Shown here in pieces: positions 1 to 14,300 of a DNA stretch of 64,000 bases. Under the pieces are notes generated by a model. The model saw only the letters and a program-made list of their open reading frames with translations. It was not told the origin of the DNA and ran no database searches. The DNA lies in the NCBI GenBank assembly GCA_023362775.1, contig JALMGJ010000005.1, positions 38,931,463-38,995,462 on the forward strand, written 5' to 3'. The number at the start of each line of letters is the position of its first letter. Positions within the stretch are counted from its first letter, which is position 1. This stretch comes from Charina bottae. Lineage: Eukaryota; Chordata; Lepidosauria; Squamata; Charinaidae. A program made the translations under genes and the position numbers.

Positions 1-1976
1 TTCTCCATTATTCAAGGTATTGTTGTAGAAAGAATAGCATACTCAATATGAACCTGGTTTGCTTTTTGTCTATAATTTTTGACATGTTTGGATTGGATTT
101 AAAGCAAGTTTTATTTATCATGTACTGGTTAACAGTGGCATCAACTACTGAATGAATGAAATGAAAAATATGCTTATGATCAGTGAAGAAGCTATTGTTT
201 TCAGCTGTTCCATGGTATTTCTCATGCTTCTCATATAGTATATCAAATGCTCTGACCTGCTTCAGTGATTAAAAGCTATTTTAGTAAGAAGGTGTGGGAG
301 ACCACCTAACCGGACCTCAGAAGTTAACGTCACTGCAATAGATTTATTTATTCATTTATTCAATTTACTGTATATAGCTGCCTATCTCACATATGGCTAA
401 ACAGCTATATACTGTAAGTGTCAAGGTATTCTGTGTTTCGACCTCTGACTAGCGTTTGTGCACTGTTCTTCAGCAATGTAATCAGTCAGTTCTGCTGCTC
501 TAGCAGAACTGGAGCCAGAGTGCTCATATACTTCTCTAGTGCAAGTGTTGTCCCAGCAGTTTAATGGACTGAGCAGGCGGCATAAACATAAGGCTTTGTT
601 TACTTTGCTTAAACGGACATGGCATTTCACAGACACATAAGCTCAAACACCTTACTGGATAACACATGGAGCTCTCAATGGAAGTGATACATTCTGTGAG
701 AACGTGCTTGCTGCTCTTACCCTATTTATAAAAATTATGCTAGTCCCTGTGAAATTCTTTCTTCCTCTTTTCCTTTATACTTAATGTACGATTTCAGATA
801 AAAAACGAACCCTCTTGTGCTATTATTTTGACAAACACGAAGTGCCAATAATATAATCAGGGAGAGATAAATAATTATAGTAAAGGTGTATATTAAGAGA
901 AATTAGTGTTTTCCTGATTTATACTATGAACCACAAGGTTTGCCAAATAAGCATCTTGCTCTTCATTTTACTAATCATTCTGCTCCATTTCATGTTCTGT
1001 CCACAGGAACACAAATACTATGGTGCAATGTTACGAGAACAGACTATTTAGGTTCAAAATGGAAAACCCAAACTATTTGGGGACAAAGTATTTGCTATAA
1101 CAACATACAGTATAGTTCTTTGGAATGCCATTAGCAGAATCACAATGAAATAAAGAGAATTTGTAAAGGTGCAGCATATGGATTACACCAAATGATGTTC
1201 ATAAAACCTTGTTGCTATTAGAATAGTCACTGGTGCCATTATTAAGCAGGAAGAAACAGTTGAGCGTTCTGAGAACACCTCCCTGCCCCCACCAAATATC
1301 CATTCTGGCTATATTTGCCTGGAACATCGTATCTCAAAAAGTAGAAGCTTCTAGCTCAGCTGCTTTGTTCCATTCAGATCTTATTTTCTGCTGTTTCTAG
1401 TTACAGCTTGAGAAAATGTAGAAAGGAAGTTTAGCTTAAGCACAAGTATCTGTTTCAGCAGCTGAAATAGTTTGTTGGTATAAGAAAATAAACACACCTA
1501 GCTTCACTATTACAGTGATATGGGCAGCCATCTAATAAAACCAGCGTAGATTTATCATGTTGTTATAATGACTGGATTGAAATTGCTAGATCACTGCTTA
1601 ATTCCCATTAGTCCCTTGCAATTTTAAGATAATGTTCAGAAAGGGTAAACCTCCTCCCTCCCACCCTACCCCTTACTTTAACAATTCATGGGATACCGTG
1701 ACATACAGTATAAATCTGGCTCTCAATACAGAAAGATGAAAAATCACAAAATACAATGACAACAAAAGGAAAACAGTGCATGTTCCTGTATACCCACAGC
1801 TTTCTTCCGAAGGCCAGATTCTGTGCACTATACCTGAGCAAAAAACATTCAGATTGCAAAGTGTAACTGGTGAGGTTCTGTGTGTCTTGGGTCCTTTAAC
1901 CATTCTTGAGTGATCTGTAACTGAGCAGATTGCCGCTGGGGAAGAAGAGGGCAGCCAGGAGGAAGCAGAGATCTGT
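1..1976 (-). other. LIMS2 3' UTR and downstream sequence
   Basis: No convincing gene. Part is probably LIMS2 3' UTR; its limit is unknown, with clustered minus-strand AATAAA at 343-360. The small open frames here are AT-rich chance frames without codon bias or homology that I recognise. Confidence 0.5.
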
Positions 1977-2124
1977 TCAAGCAGAATTCAGATCCAGGGC
2001 TTTGGGATTTGTTTTCTTGGAGGACAGCTCAGACAACTTCTTCAGCCTTTTCTTCAGCTCCAAAGGGAACTTCTCATAGCATTTCTTGCACACTGGCTTC
2101 ATGTCAAATTCCACAAACTTATTC
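1977..2124 (-). CDS. LIMS2: LIMS2 last coding exon (end of LIM5, basic C-tail, stop)
   Basis: Encodes [20 protein letters not shown], the Lys-rich helix and ALDLNSA with TGA at 1977-1979. The 3' UTR continues leftwards. Three overlapping AATAAA signals on the minus strand at 343-360 are candidates for its end (about 1.6 kb of 3' UTR). Confidence 0.94.
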
Positions 2125-5100
2125 CTTTCAAAGAAATACACTGGCATTAAATTCTACTCAGAAAGCCATATCAGGCTTGAAAACTACGTAGGGATGAAGT
2201 GAGGTTCATTTTCCCTATATTTACTATTAATGGGCAAATCTGTTTAAATATCTCCAAAGTCCTGGTAGCAAATATACATAAAAATAAGTGACTCCTTCAT
2301 CCTGTTTAAAATAGAATGCTTAAGTGACTATCCGAGAATAAGACAGTATTAGTGTTTGCAATACTGTTAGATACGTCTAATTCTGTTGTGTACTTAACAA
2401 TAATTCTGAGACTTCCGGTGGGGACATGGCCGACTGAACAGCTGTGCCCGCGAGCTCCACGGGCAGATCTGACAACGCGGCTTTTTTATGGGCTCAGGCA
2501 GGCTTTCCTGAAGCCCTAGAGCATTTTCATGGACAGAAAACGCTCGGAATCATCCCATTTGTACTCCAGAACGGTGCCTCACAGCCAGAGGATCGCGAAC
2601 AGCATTAGCGATAATCCGGTAAGAGACGCCGGGAGGCTGGAACATCACCATTTCCAAACCGTGATGTAGCCTTAAAGGGACACTAAGTCAAGCCACCCCA
2701 TTTCTAAATCACCCAATTTGTATTTTTTAAGTTTATGTACCCCAAGAGAGGCTTTCTACAGCAAGGAGAAGCGATCTCTCTTGATGCTTATCGTTATTTT
2801 TCTGGATTAATTTTTAAAAATCTTTGAAAGTTTTGGCTTGTTTCCCCATTTAAATATTAAGGAGGACTGAGAATAAATAAGTGCATCCCTGTTATTTTAT
2901 TACTGAATTTGAAGAATTTGATTTTTCCCTACATGTTGAATCTGCTGTTTTGAATCATCAGCTTTCTGTTGCTACTTTCTCTGGGAAGTTGCCCCTTACC
3001 ACTTTTACTTTTGTAAACATTGCCAGAAATCATCTATTAACTCTTGCCAGTTAAGTATCTAGGGGGCACCATAATCTACTGCCTGTAACATGGAGGATTT
3101 TAAGCAGACATTCTCAGCTTTGTTGTGAGATTAAACAGATTTTCTCTGATTCCCGTCAAGCTATTATGCAAGATATTCGGGACATTGTAGAAAATATCAG
3201 CTTTAAAATGTTTCATCTGGCTGAGGAGGTTGTCGGAAAAGTTGATTCTAGTGAAGATGGAGATGTTTCTACCGACAGCGAAATAGAAGCTTCTGTTGTG
3301 CCGGATGATGACGACCAGATTCTGGTGCTGAAGGAGTTAAAGACACAGACCGAATCACAAATCACAAATGGAATTGTTTTTCTGGTGGAATATTATGGGA
3401 AAGAAGAGACTTTGCTCTGTGGGAGATTTTTTGCTGAGAAGTCTGAGTTTCTAAGGGGGGCAGTTGGGCTGTTTGACTTTTTTATGAAAAATGCCTAGTA
3501 TGTATTATGGAGATATGTAAATGCTCTGGTATATTTTGAAGTGGAGTAAAGATTTAATAATGTTTATTTGGACTGCTTTTAAGGCTTGTATGTTTCTATT
3601 CTTTTTTAATGATTTGGATTAATTGGATTGTTTTTAAGGTTTGCTTGTTTTTATTTCTTCTTAATGATTTGTTAAGATTTATAAGGTGTAATAATAATTG
3701 TTTGGTTTTAGGGTTAATAGCGTTAAGATTGTTATAGTATTATTAATTATAAAAGTAGGCAATTTATAAGGTTTTTTTAGTTTGATTTCTATTACAGAAA
3801 TGTATAGAATAGTGGTAGGAAGGAAATAATTAAGTAAATGTTGTCTTTGGGGGAGGAAGTTGATTAGGATATATAATATTGATTAGGTTGATTAGGTTGA
3901 TTAGGATATATAATATAATATTATAATATAATATAATAATATATTTCTTTTAATATAAGGGGAGGGAACAATTGTATTTAATGATTTTCATATTGTGCTA
4001 ATGGAATGATTTATAGAAATAATGTGATTTTGGTTTGATATAGAGTAAGGGTTTGATTATGAAAATTGCTGTATATTCTTGTTGTTAAAAGTCAGAAGTT
4101 AACTCTTTATGTATGAATTTTAACTCTTTAAAATTCTTTTCTTCTTGTGTTTCACACTTTTTAGGGTTTTTTTTTCTTTTTGTAGTTTTTTTCTTTTTTG
4201 TAGTTTTTATCTTTGCTTTAAACTTAATAAAATTCTTACAAAATCAACAATAATTCTTATGCTCATCTTGTCCACGAAAGAAATACCCTTGGCAATGAAG
4301 GAAGAACCTAATACTGACCTTCTTGTACTTTTAAAAGAAAAATTTCTTTGGCTGCTGTTTTGGCCTTACCCAGGTATATCTCCTTACACAGTTTTTCCTA
4401 TTAATCATGTTTTTTTTCCCCTTTGCTTTTAGAATGTGCCCTTGACAGACACACCCAAAGGTGTCAGCCAGTTATTTCAGCTATAATGTTATATTGTGAT
4501 AATCTCTGTAGTACTTTGGGTACTTATGGGCTCTCCGGGCCCATAAGAAGAATAACCCTGCTGGGTCAGAGTTTTGGGTTTTACTCAGTGGTGAACCAGG
4601 TGCCTCTGGATGACTGCAAATAGGGGAAGGAGACAGACCCCTGTCCTGCCATTGTTCCCTGCAACTGGTATTTGGAGGGAGGCTGCTTTAAAACCAGAGG
4701 TACAGCTGAATACTAATAGCCCTTGATAGACATGTCCTCTGTGGATTTGTCCATTGCTCTTTTAAGTCATTTTTATCCATTCCATTTTAAAGTCATTTCA
4801 GTTAGTAGCCATCACCATGTCTAGTGATAATAAATTCCACAGGTTAGTTGCACACCATATAAAGAATAGCTTTCCTTTGCCTATTCTAAATCTCCTTTCA
4901 ATCAACTTCACTGGATGACCCCTGGTCCTAATATTTTGAGAGAGGGAGGGAGAAAAACTTCTTCCTCTTCACTTTCTCCAGGGCATACATGATTTTATAG
5001 ACTTTAATCATATTCCCTTCCAGCTGTCTCTGTTCCAAGCTAAAGCATCCCATACATTTTAACCTTTCCTTGCAGAGAAATTATTCGAGCCCTCCAAGCA

Positions 5101-8100
5101 TTTGAGATGTTCAATTCTGTTATATCAAGACTCGACACAGCATTCCGGGTGTAGAGGGACCATGTATTACAATGTAGCCTGTTTTCTTTTCCATCTCTTT
5201 CCTAATGAAAATCCCTTCTGAGATAGTCTTTCCTTGCCACTTACTTCAATGTGAGCTTGATGTTGCAGGTAGAACAGGAGAAGCAGTTTACACACCAAGC
5301 TTTGTTGAGAGCAGATACCACTATTGAGAAATAGTAAAGAATGGGACGTTATCACACTGTGGCGTTGTTCCAAATTCAGTAGACAGATGTGAAAAGAATC
5401 ATTGAACATTGTGCATGCAGAGCTGCAACGGATGTATTGAGAGTCTCCAGCTTACCATCCCCCTCAATCACATGGCTGCAGTTGTAGCAGACGTCTCCAA
5501 AGAGCTGCATAAAAAAGAACAAAACCAATAATTTTCATTGAAAATGTAGTAAAGGAATGAATGTTTCAGTCCTCATAGTTTATTCATTTGGTGCCCCTGG
5601 AAGAGTGATCTCAGTTATTGCTCTGAATTTCAGTCCCTTCCTGGTTTTTCTTTCACAACTGACAAGAATCAAATTTGTATCCTTAATTCCTGAGAGCTGC
5701 ATATCTCACACAGTTTTAAAGCACATTATTATCAGGGCAAAATGTTTGCTTTATTTAACTGTATTTTTTTAAGTTGAAAGCTGTTGCTCTGAGTTTGTCT
5801 ATCCATAAGAGATAGGATGAGGACCTGATGAGGGAAGGAGAGTTTATTTACATGCTTGAAGAGTTCTCCTTATTCATAAGGTTCATATTTTTTTTCAGTT
5901 TACACCTAGGAATTAATAAGGTACTGTATGTACCTGTTGGAAGAACTCATCTACCTTCAGTTATATGGTTTATCTTTTTTAGGCTTGAGAGGACTATAGA
6001 TTATCTTATGTAATTTCACCTAAGACATTCTATAGTCGAGGGGCCCCTTGGCCATGTGGGAAGGCTCCTTTAATTGGTGATAAGTCCTTAATAATAATTG
6101 GAAAGTGTTCCCTCAGTATGACAGGCTGTATTTTTAATTTATTTGAATATTTAAAATATCTCTAGGTTAACCCTCTCAAACTCTAAATACTTCTAGTATT
6201 TATTTGGCCCACTAAAATCAATGTATTGCAGAGGAAAGAAAGGAGACCAGATTTGATGTGCAGTAAAAGCCTGCTACATGCTCTAGAGCAGTGTTTCTCA
6301 ACCTTGGCAACTTTAAGATGTCTGGACTTCTGGCTGTATGGGGAAATCTGGGAACTGAAGTCCAGACATCTTAAAGTTGCCAAGGTTGAGAAACACTGCT
6401 CTAGACAATGAAAAATGGATAAAGAGGTAACAACGCAAAATTTCCCTCCTCAACTCCAACCCCCTAATCTGAAATGCAGCCTTGCAGAAATTGCACAAAG
6501 TGAGATGAGGGGAAAGGGAACTCCATGTGCCCTTTTAAAAAAAGGGAAAAGACAACGAGCCTCTTTGAGATCCTGGTCTCCCAGTGCAGGGATGCCCCAT
6601 AGAGCAATGAGGAGACACCTAGAGAGCTGCCCCAAACTGCAGATTCTCTTGTAGCTGAGCAGTGCTACAGATTAGTTTCCTCTGAGAAAGCTGTGGAAAC
6701 CTATGTTGTTTTTAAAACACCTTTTTCTTTCTTTATAAAGAAGCACGGCACAATGAAACATACTGTAATCTACTTCTTTCAGCAGTTAGTCTAGCTTGCA
6801 TCAAACAATAAATTATGCCTCATTTCCCACTGCAAGACATTATGCTTTCGTCCAGCAAATTCCAACTAGGAAACTCTTGGCATTGACTTCTTCCCTTTCT
6901 CCTGTTCTTCATTCAGCTCCATACTTACGAATGGCTATTTATGGTTAGCAGACCTAGAGGCAATTTGATTGAACAGTATTTCTAGCTGTTAAGTACCTAT
7001 TAAGACTACTATGTCTGTCATAACTTTAACTTTACTTTATATTTTTAATACTCGCCCATTCAAAATTTGTATCTTGCAGGTAGAACATTATGCCTTGTTC
7101 CCCCCATCAAAAAAAGAAAGTACCATATATAGGACAGTAGACTTTACCTGATTGTAATGTGTCTCACAGTAAGCCAGACCCTTTTTCTCATAATGCCGGT
7201 GTCCCAGGAATGGCTTCTCACATTTGGCACAAACAAAGTGCTATAAGGTTAAAAGGACATATTAGGTCAAAGGGTCTGTGTGAGGAGTTTCGTATGGGAA
7301 AAAAGCAAAACCAAAAATATCAACCTAATGTTATTTCATTGTTTTGTACGTAGTGAACTTCTTCAAGGCAACATTGTTGTGGAAGGGTTGATGCTTTCAA
7401 GTAATGCTGAACTAGAAACAATGGTCTAAGGAGGTACCACCTTTGAACATCTTTCATTTTTATGCTAGTGTATACTGACTTCCAAATGATACCAAATAGC
7501 TGAGAAGAAATGGGAATTATATACTCCAGAATCAAAATCTGCAATAAAGTCTGTTCTGTTCTACTCCAGAATCCTATGTTACCTTCGTTTCACAGGATTA
7601 GTGATGGAATGTCAAATTTCATGTGAAACTAAATATTCTGAGTAACATTCATATTTGTGCTGGACTTGAATTCCAGTGCTTCTAAACATGTTCACAGTTG
7701 CACCTTTTGAGTCACTGCTACCACAGCAGTCCTAGGTGAATATCTGTTTGTCATAAACTGGAAATATTATCTTTTCTTTAAACATTTCCTTTTTTTATTT
7801 AGTAATAGTTCTACACTGGCTTCTCACAAACACCACCAAGGTGAAATACAAGATATCAAAACATAATAACGATAACAGAACACTCAGCAATAAAATTATC
7901 TTAAAACATTAAAAACAACTTGGATATATCCATCAAATATGAACTATACCATAACATTTGAATTACAGCATTTAAAACAGTATATGACAGTCAGTATGAC
8001 CAGTAACTTATTAGTTGGTCTTCTAATGTAGTATCAATCACTGAATCATATTGTATGTATGTATGTTCCAGCATTTGCATAGATGTCTGGTTGCCTTTCA

Positions 8101-8331
8101 ATCACATTTTAATCTGATATTCTGTAAAGCTATGAAATATCTTGATACAATTTATCAAAGAGAGTGTATTTTTCCCTGACTGTCCTGTTGAGATTAACAT
8201 TTGTACTTATTTGTACTTGCTGTACTTATCTTGCAAAAGACAAAGAGAGATTCATTCTAGCCATCCTCTTTTGAAGCATTGGAAGACTATTCATTGTTTT
8301 TATTGTAAGATTTCAGTAATGGGATTTAAAT

Positions 8332-8371
<40 letters not shown>

Positions 8372-11300
8372 GTAATAATTGTGGTCCTTCAGATGTTTGT
8401 CAACTCCTCCTCCTAGCATCCTTCATCATGGAAGCTGAGAACTGTAGTTCAGCACCATTTGGAGGGACACAATTTTCCCGTCCTGATATACTGCTTAGTA
8501 AATTTATCTTTCCAGGCAGAAAACTGTTTCATCCATTATTGTTTCAGGTGTTGTTTGCTATTTAAATATTTGGGACAAGGCAGGCTAGAAATCTAGCTAA
8601 ATGCAAAATAAAGTTTGATTTTGATTTTGAGTATTACGCCTAAAGAAACAGTGGCAGCATCTGTTCATTAAATCAGGAAAACATTCTGTGTCAGAAGTCA
8701 CCGGGCAATGTTGATTCCCAGCAAGCAGCAGATTGGGGAAGTACTCACCTCAACGTGCCATTGTTTCCCTAGAGAATTGACCACTCGACCCTCAATAGGC
8801 CGGCGACAAGCCCCACAGATTGGAATGCCCATCTTGTCATGGCATGGCAGGCAGTAGAGCTCTCCTTTCAGCTCCCTGGCATCAGCGGTCAATTCCTTCC
8901 TGTACACAACATTAGCAATTAAGACTTTGGGACCAAGATTTGTCACGGATAGTAGGTGCTAATAGTCACTATATAATCTAAAACAGGCACTGACCTGACT
9001 TTTTGCCAAACAAGAAAAGTGGTAACGTTCTTAAATACAAATATACCTCCTTAGACTACCTTTGCCTCATTATATGTTATGACACATACTTTGGAAGGAC
9101 TATTTTATAATGGTTGATCTTAGTTTTATGACTCGTATTTTAAAACTTTAAATAAACAGGTTCCATCAGAAATAATGGGAATTCTAAACCATTGTCCATT
9201 AAACCTCTACAAAGGTTTTCTATAGTAAACGTTTATCTAATTAATTTTGTAACTTGGAAACTTTATAACTAGCTTCTTAGTGAGTGATTCATGCTCTGAG
9301 TAGATCCAATTCTATTATTTACTATATAAGAGGAGGTTTATAACTCCTCAGCAGATGGCCAACATACCCACAGTGGGTGCAGCTGAAATGATCCGGATGA
9401 TAGGAGTCATTCTTGAACATAAGAGGCTGTTCATCAATTATCAAGTGACATTTCTGGCAAATGTATTTCCCCAGGCCTTTGGCTTTCTCACGATTATGGC
9501 AAGGCCGACAGAGGTGTCTAAAGTGCAGTTGGAAAAAAAGAGGAATGTTGAGAGACATAATTCAAATAAGAGTAATTTACAAACAAGTTGCTTGCTAGAC
9601 TTCAGCGCTTCTCAATCTTCATGAGAACTTTAATTCATAAACCATGTTTAAAGCTTGTGTATGATTGCATAAATGATGTTAACAGTGAACTGGTCCTGGT
9701 AAATGTCAATTTTATTTTCTTCAGCCAATGAAATTTTTGTACATCTACTTATGATTTTAAAAAAGAAAGTAAATTTCAAATAACCTTTACACGTACAGTA
9801 CACACTAATGCATTTACATTTACTTTTGCAATTTCTGCTTCCCTATATAGAACATGCTCCATTTTATTTACAGAGCTGAATGCATGGATACCACGAAAAG
9901 CTGATAGATACAACTGTGCAAATACCTACTAGAAAAGAGCCAAGAAGCTCAAATTAACGCCACGCAGTCTCACAGGCTTCCTGAAAGATCTGAGTAAGGT
10001 CATTTGGCCTCTAGGTCCTTATCAATAGAAAGAAGCTAATAATAAATCTCAATTCCACAAGGCCACTGTGGATCTTGTGTTTCTTACAAGTCCCAAATAG
10101 AAAGCCCCAGTCAGCATAAGTGGAAAGGAATGTTATTAGCACACTTGCTTCACAAGCCTTCTCTGCTCTTCCTCCCTAAAGCTGAAGATACTGAGACAAG
10201 AGCTACAGTCCACAGAAAGAAAGCAGACAGCCTCCCTTTATAAATGGGAGCATGCAGCTGTGTTGCTCTCAGGATAAAGGCATCAATTTTATTCCTCACG
10301 GTGGAATGAAGCCTAATTATACAGGGCAAGGCATAGAGACCCTACTGCAAGTGTCCTAAAAAGAATGCCCTCCCATTTTACTGAATAAGGAGCCTTCAGC
10401 CCTTTCCACTGACAAACTGTTAGCGCCCCAGCTCATTTGGAAGCCCCTGTCTACTATCCTATAGATCCTTGTCCAGTGCAAAGCAAAGGGAGGTCTTAGA
10501 ATCACAAAGCCGTTACTATGGTAGCCGTCCTTCTCACTCGCATTCCCACCATTATGGAATTATCCCTTTCTGAAATGTCCTGTTGTGTCTGTAGCACTAG
10601 ATTTCCCCTCCCCTTTTGCAATGCTCTCCAAGACCTCTAAGGCAGCCAGAGGACTCCAAAGACACAGTGTAAAAGGCAGAGGTTCAAAGAGAGAGGCTTT
10701 AATGAGCAGGGAAAACATTGGAATATTCATAAATACAATAACAATTAGCAACTCCCTCTTCCAACTGCTTAGTTGGAATGAAGACTGTCTTTCACAACAG
10801 GCATGTTATCTCCCCTCCTCTTCTGTGAGCAAGATGATAAAGGACTATCACACCTAGCAGAACTCTACATAGTGTAGCTCCCCTTTCACTGAACTTCCTA
10901 CAGTCAACATCTGTGGAACTTTTCACAGCCGTGTTTTCTTTCCTAAATTTGCTGGCATTATAAGCAGCTCAAAGATTTTTCATCACAACTCAATCAGACT
11001 GCAAGCAGACTGCAAGAGGTAAGAGCTTTGGTATCAGGGTTGAGAATTAACATCTATTGGCATTAGAAAATACAGCATTTCCTAACTTGTATGGTGTTTC
11101 CAAATGAACAGTTTCTACCATTACTGTTCAAAAGGTGTTGTCTATAATGTTAAGATAAAGAGTTGGGTATCCTACTTAATATTACTAGATGTATCCATAA
11201 GAGATGGAAGATTCTTAATTAAATCTTACATTTATGAATGGATTACCCACTGAATTAAAACCAATTATCGTGATATAGATTTACTCTTAACTATCATAAT

Positions 11301-14300
11301 ACCCATAAAAAATTAACTGTGGATGAATGAAGGATGAAAAAACCTGTTGCTGTTCTAAGAAAATAGAAGTAGCTGTGATTTCTAATGCATTTCTTAAGAC
11401 AAGTCTTTCCTTAATTAACTAGAGAAGTGAATACAAACAAAAGGCAATCTGCTGCACGCCTAGAACTTGGGAATGTCTGTACAAGCTTCATTAAAATATA
11501 AAGTAGTTTTAACTTTTTTTGCTGTAGAGGAAGTCCTTTATCTTTTTTGAAATGTCTGGAACCCTCAGTGGTCAACTTGAAGAATTAACACTTGATATTA
11601 GTACAAAGTGTTCTGTGTTCCAAATATTACTATAGCTAGTTCCAAATAATACTGAATTTTACATGTATATGATTTCTATACTTTTCATTACGCCTAAAGA
11701 CTTGAATAAGATTAACCATAGGAACACAAGCTTTTCCAGTCTTTATATAGCTTTTATTTTCAAAGATTTGTCTACAAAGCACTTTGATAATCAAACTAAT
11801 ATATAACAAATGGTACAGGCAGTGCACAGTATATACCACTTATTTGGAACTGCAAGTGAAAATATATCCGTAATATTATAAAAACATAACATAATATTGC
11901 ATATTATGTATAGGGATAATTAGGGATTTATACTTGTTACAGGTAGGACAATTTGCTGAAATATGGCTAACCAAAAATTTTAAAAATAGGACATCCTCTA
12001 CCAGAATAGTACCTAATTTGCACAATAGTTTATAAAAAGAATGGCCAGGATTTGTGTGCCCATATGTAATGTTTTTGTTTATGTTGTCAGATGAAGCCTC
12101 ATCAACACCCAATAGCAAGGAAAACAAACAGCAAGCTTTGCTAGTTCATATAATAAATAATAAAACACAGATTTCTTGGCACTGTAATATTTTTATCCAG
12201 CTTTATTTATTTGGTATTTCAGGTTCACATTCAAGTCCTGTTGTGAGGAATGAACAGCCAAGCAGACTCTTCAGGCCTGTTATTCAACATTTCCCTGGCA
12301 AGTTCAGAGCAATGTGGCAAAGAGAGTCACATGGAAAACATCCTTTTTGCTATTTTCTACCTTCTCGATTTCATCCTAGCCTTTCTGGGCAATGTTCTAG
12401 CACTCTGGCTTTTCATCCGGGACCAAAAATCAGATACCCCTGCCAACGTTTTCCTGATGCATCTGGCTGTAGCCGATCTGTCTTTTGTGCTCGTTTTACC
12501 AACTCGGTTGGTCTACCACTTTTCAGGCAATCACTGGCCATTTGGAGAGCTTCCCTGCCGACTCACAGGGTTTCTTTTCTACCTCAACATGTATGCCAGC
12601 ATCTACTTCCTCATGTGCATCAGCATCGATCGCTTCTTGGCTATCGTCCATCCTGTGAAGTCCCTCAAACTCCGCAGGTCGCTCTATGCTCATTTGACCT
12701 GTGCTTTCCTGTGGGTTATAGTTGCCGTGGCCATGGCACCTCTTTTGATCAGCGTGCAGACAGTTGAGATGAACAATACTACCATCTGCCTCCAACTCTA
12801 TAGAGAAAAGGCATCACGCCACGCTCTTGTATCACTGGCTATAGCATTTACTTTTCCATTTTTTACTACAGTAACTTGCTATTTACTGATCATACGAAGC
12901 CTGAAGAGGGGGCACCGCATTGAAAATCATCTAAAGGAAAAAGCCATCAAAATGATCATCATGGTTCTTATGATCTTCTTGGTCTGCTTTGTGCCCTATC
13001 ATATCAATCGCTACATTTATATCCTCAATTATGATGGTGTGAAGACTTCTTGTGAAATGCAGCGGATCCTGGCACTTGGCAATCGCATTACTTCCTGCCT
13101 CACCAGCTTAAATGGCGCCCTAGATCCTGTCATGTATTTCTTTGTTGCTGAAAAGTTTCAAGAGGCCTTGTGTGGTTTGTTTTGCAGCAAAAGAGTTGCA
13201 AGGTTACCTTCAAGTTATGATGGGAAAACAAACGACAGCTCTTTAAGTGCTAAATCTGAACTGTAAATACATGAAAACAAATACTTCCTTAACAAAACTT
13301 TGCTGTCCAGCACGATTTAATCCCCTAGAAAGCAGAACAGCTTTTCTCCAAAAGCACAAGATCTAATACTTAACTGTTAGGGAAACAAGGCATATACAAC
13401 AACCTAACTGGGGAGCAGTAGTGAGGTGGTAGATGGTTGCCACTTCCAAAGCCCTGCTTTTCCCTGCTGGCCAGGATGGATGGTATCTTCCATTTTCCCC
13501 CTTCTACCTAGCATCTTTTAAGGTTTTCTTCTGGGCGGGGCGGCGGGGGGAGGGGATTAACTATAATAGCTACAAAGACTATTGGGAAACATAGTTGTTT
13601 TGATTCCCTGGAATACTCTTTTGAGTGTAACTGTCAGTGGAAATATTGCCACCAATAGATCTTCTCATAAACATAATTTGGGCCTACAGACAATTAAGAG
13701 GCACCTACCCCTTATCATAACCATTTCAGGAATCAGATCAGGGTGTTTGAAATTATGAATCTTGTGATAATTTTTTCATAGCAAGTAGTAGCAAGTAATA
13801 ATTCCATTAGGATATACAGTGGATTGAAATTTCAGTGAACAAAAGTTTAGTAACTTCTCCAAAAAATAGATTTTCACAGGTGATGAAATAATTGACCATC
13901 TAAAACAGAGCTTTCCAAACTGTGTGTCGCGACACAAAAGTGTGTCGCCACACACAGTCTGGTGTGTCGCCACACAACCCGGAAGCGCTGATCATCATCA
14001 GCGCTTCCGGGTTTTCCCGCGGCGACACACCAACGGCGGCGCGCAAAACCCGAAAGCGGCAGCAGGGCTTCCGGGTTTTTGCGCGCTGCCGCAAGGACGG
14101 CACTTCCGGGTTTTCCCGCGGCGACACACCAACACCGGTTGGTGTGTCGCCGCGGGAAAAACTTTGGAAAGCCCTGATCTAAAACATTCAAACAGTGGAT
14201 AGTGAAGTTTCAGTACTATTCAGGAGCTGTCCAATCCTATTTTGTGCAGTCTACAATATAACAAGGCAGGCAGGAATTCAGCCCCAAAGCCATTCAACAT

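Larger units (their letters stand above)
9518..12222. other. LIMS2 intron / upstream region of GPR17
   Basis: No coding exon. Candidate GPR17 promoter and 5' exon at 10957-11018 are listed separately. Confidence 0.5.

Noticed and set aside
4145..4623. 95-aa and 66-aa frames near 4.1-4.6 kb
   Set aside because: The first covers the T-rich 3' end of the L1-like element and the second has no homology or codon signal.
12054..12767. 237-aa plus-strand open frame overlapping GPR17
   Set aside because: It is a shifted-frame shadow of the GPR17 coding exon; the real 338-aa frame has all receptor motifs.
13922..14202. Open frames of 75-105 aa on both strands in the MITE
   Set aside because: Products of the repeated CpG-rich motif inside a non-coding MITE.
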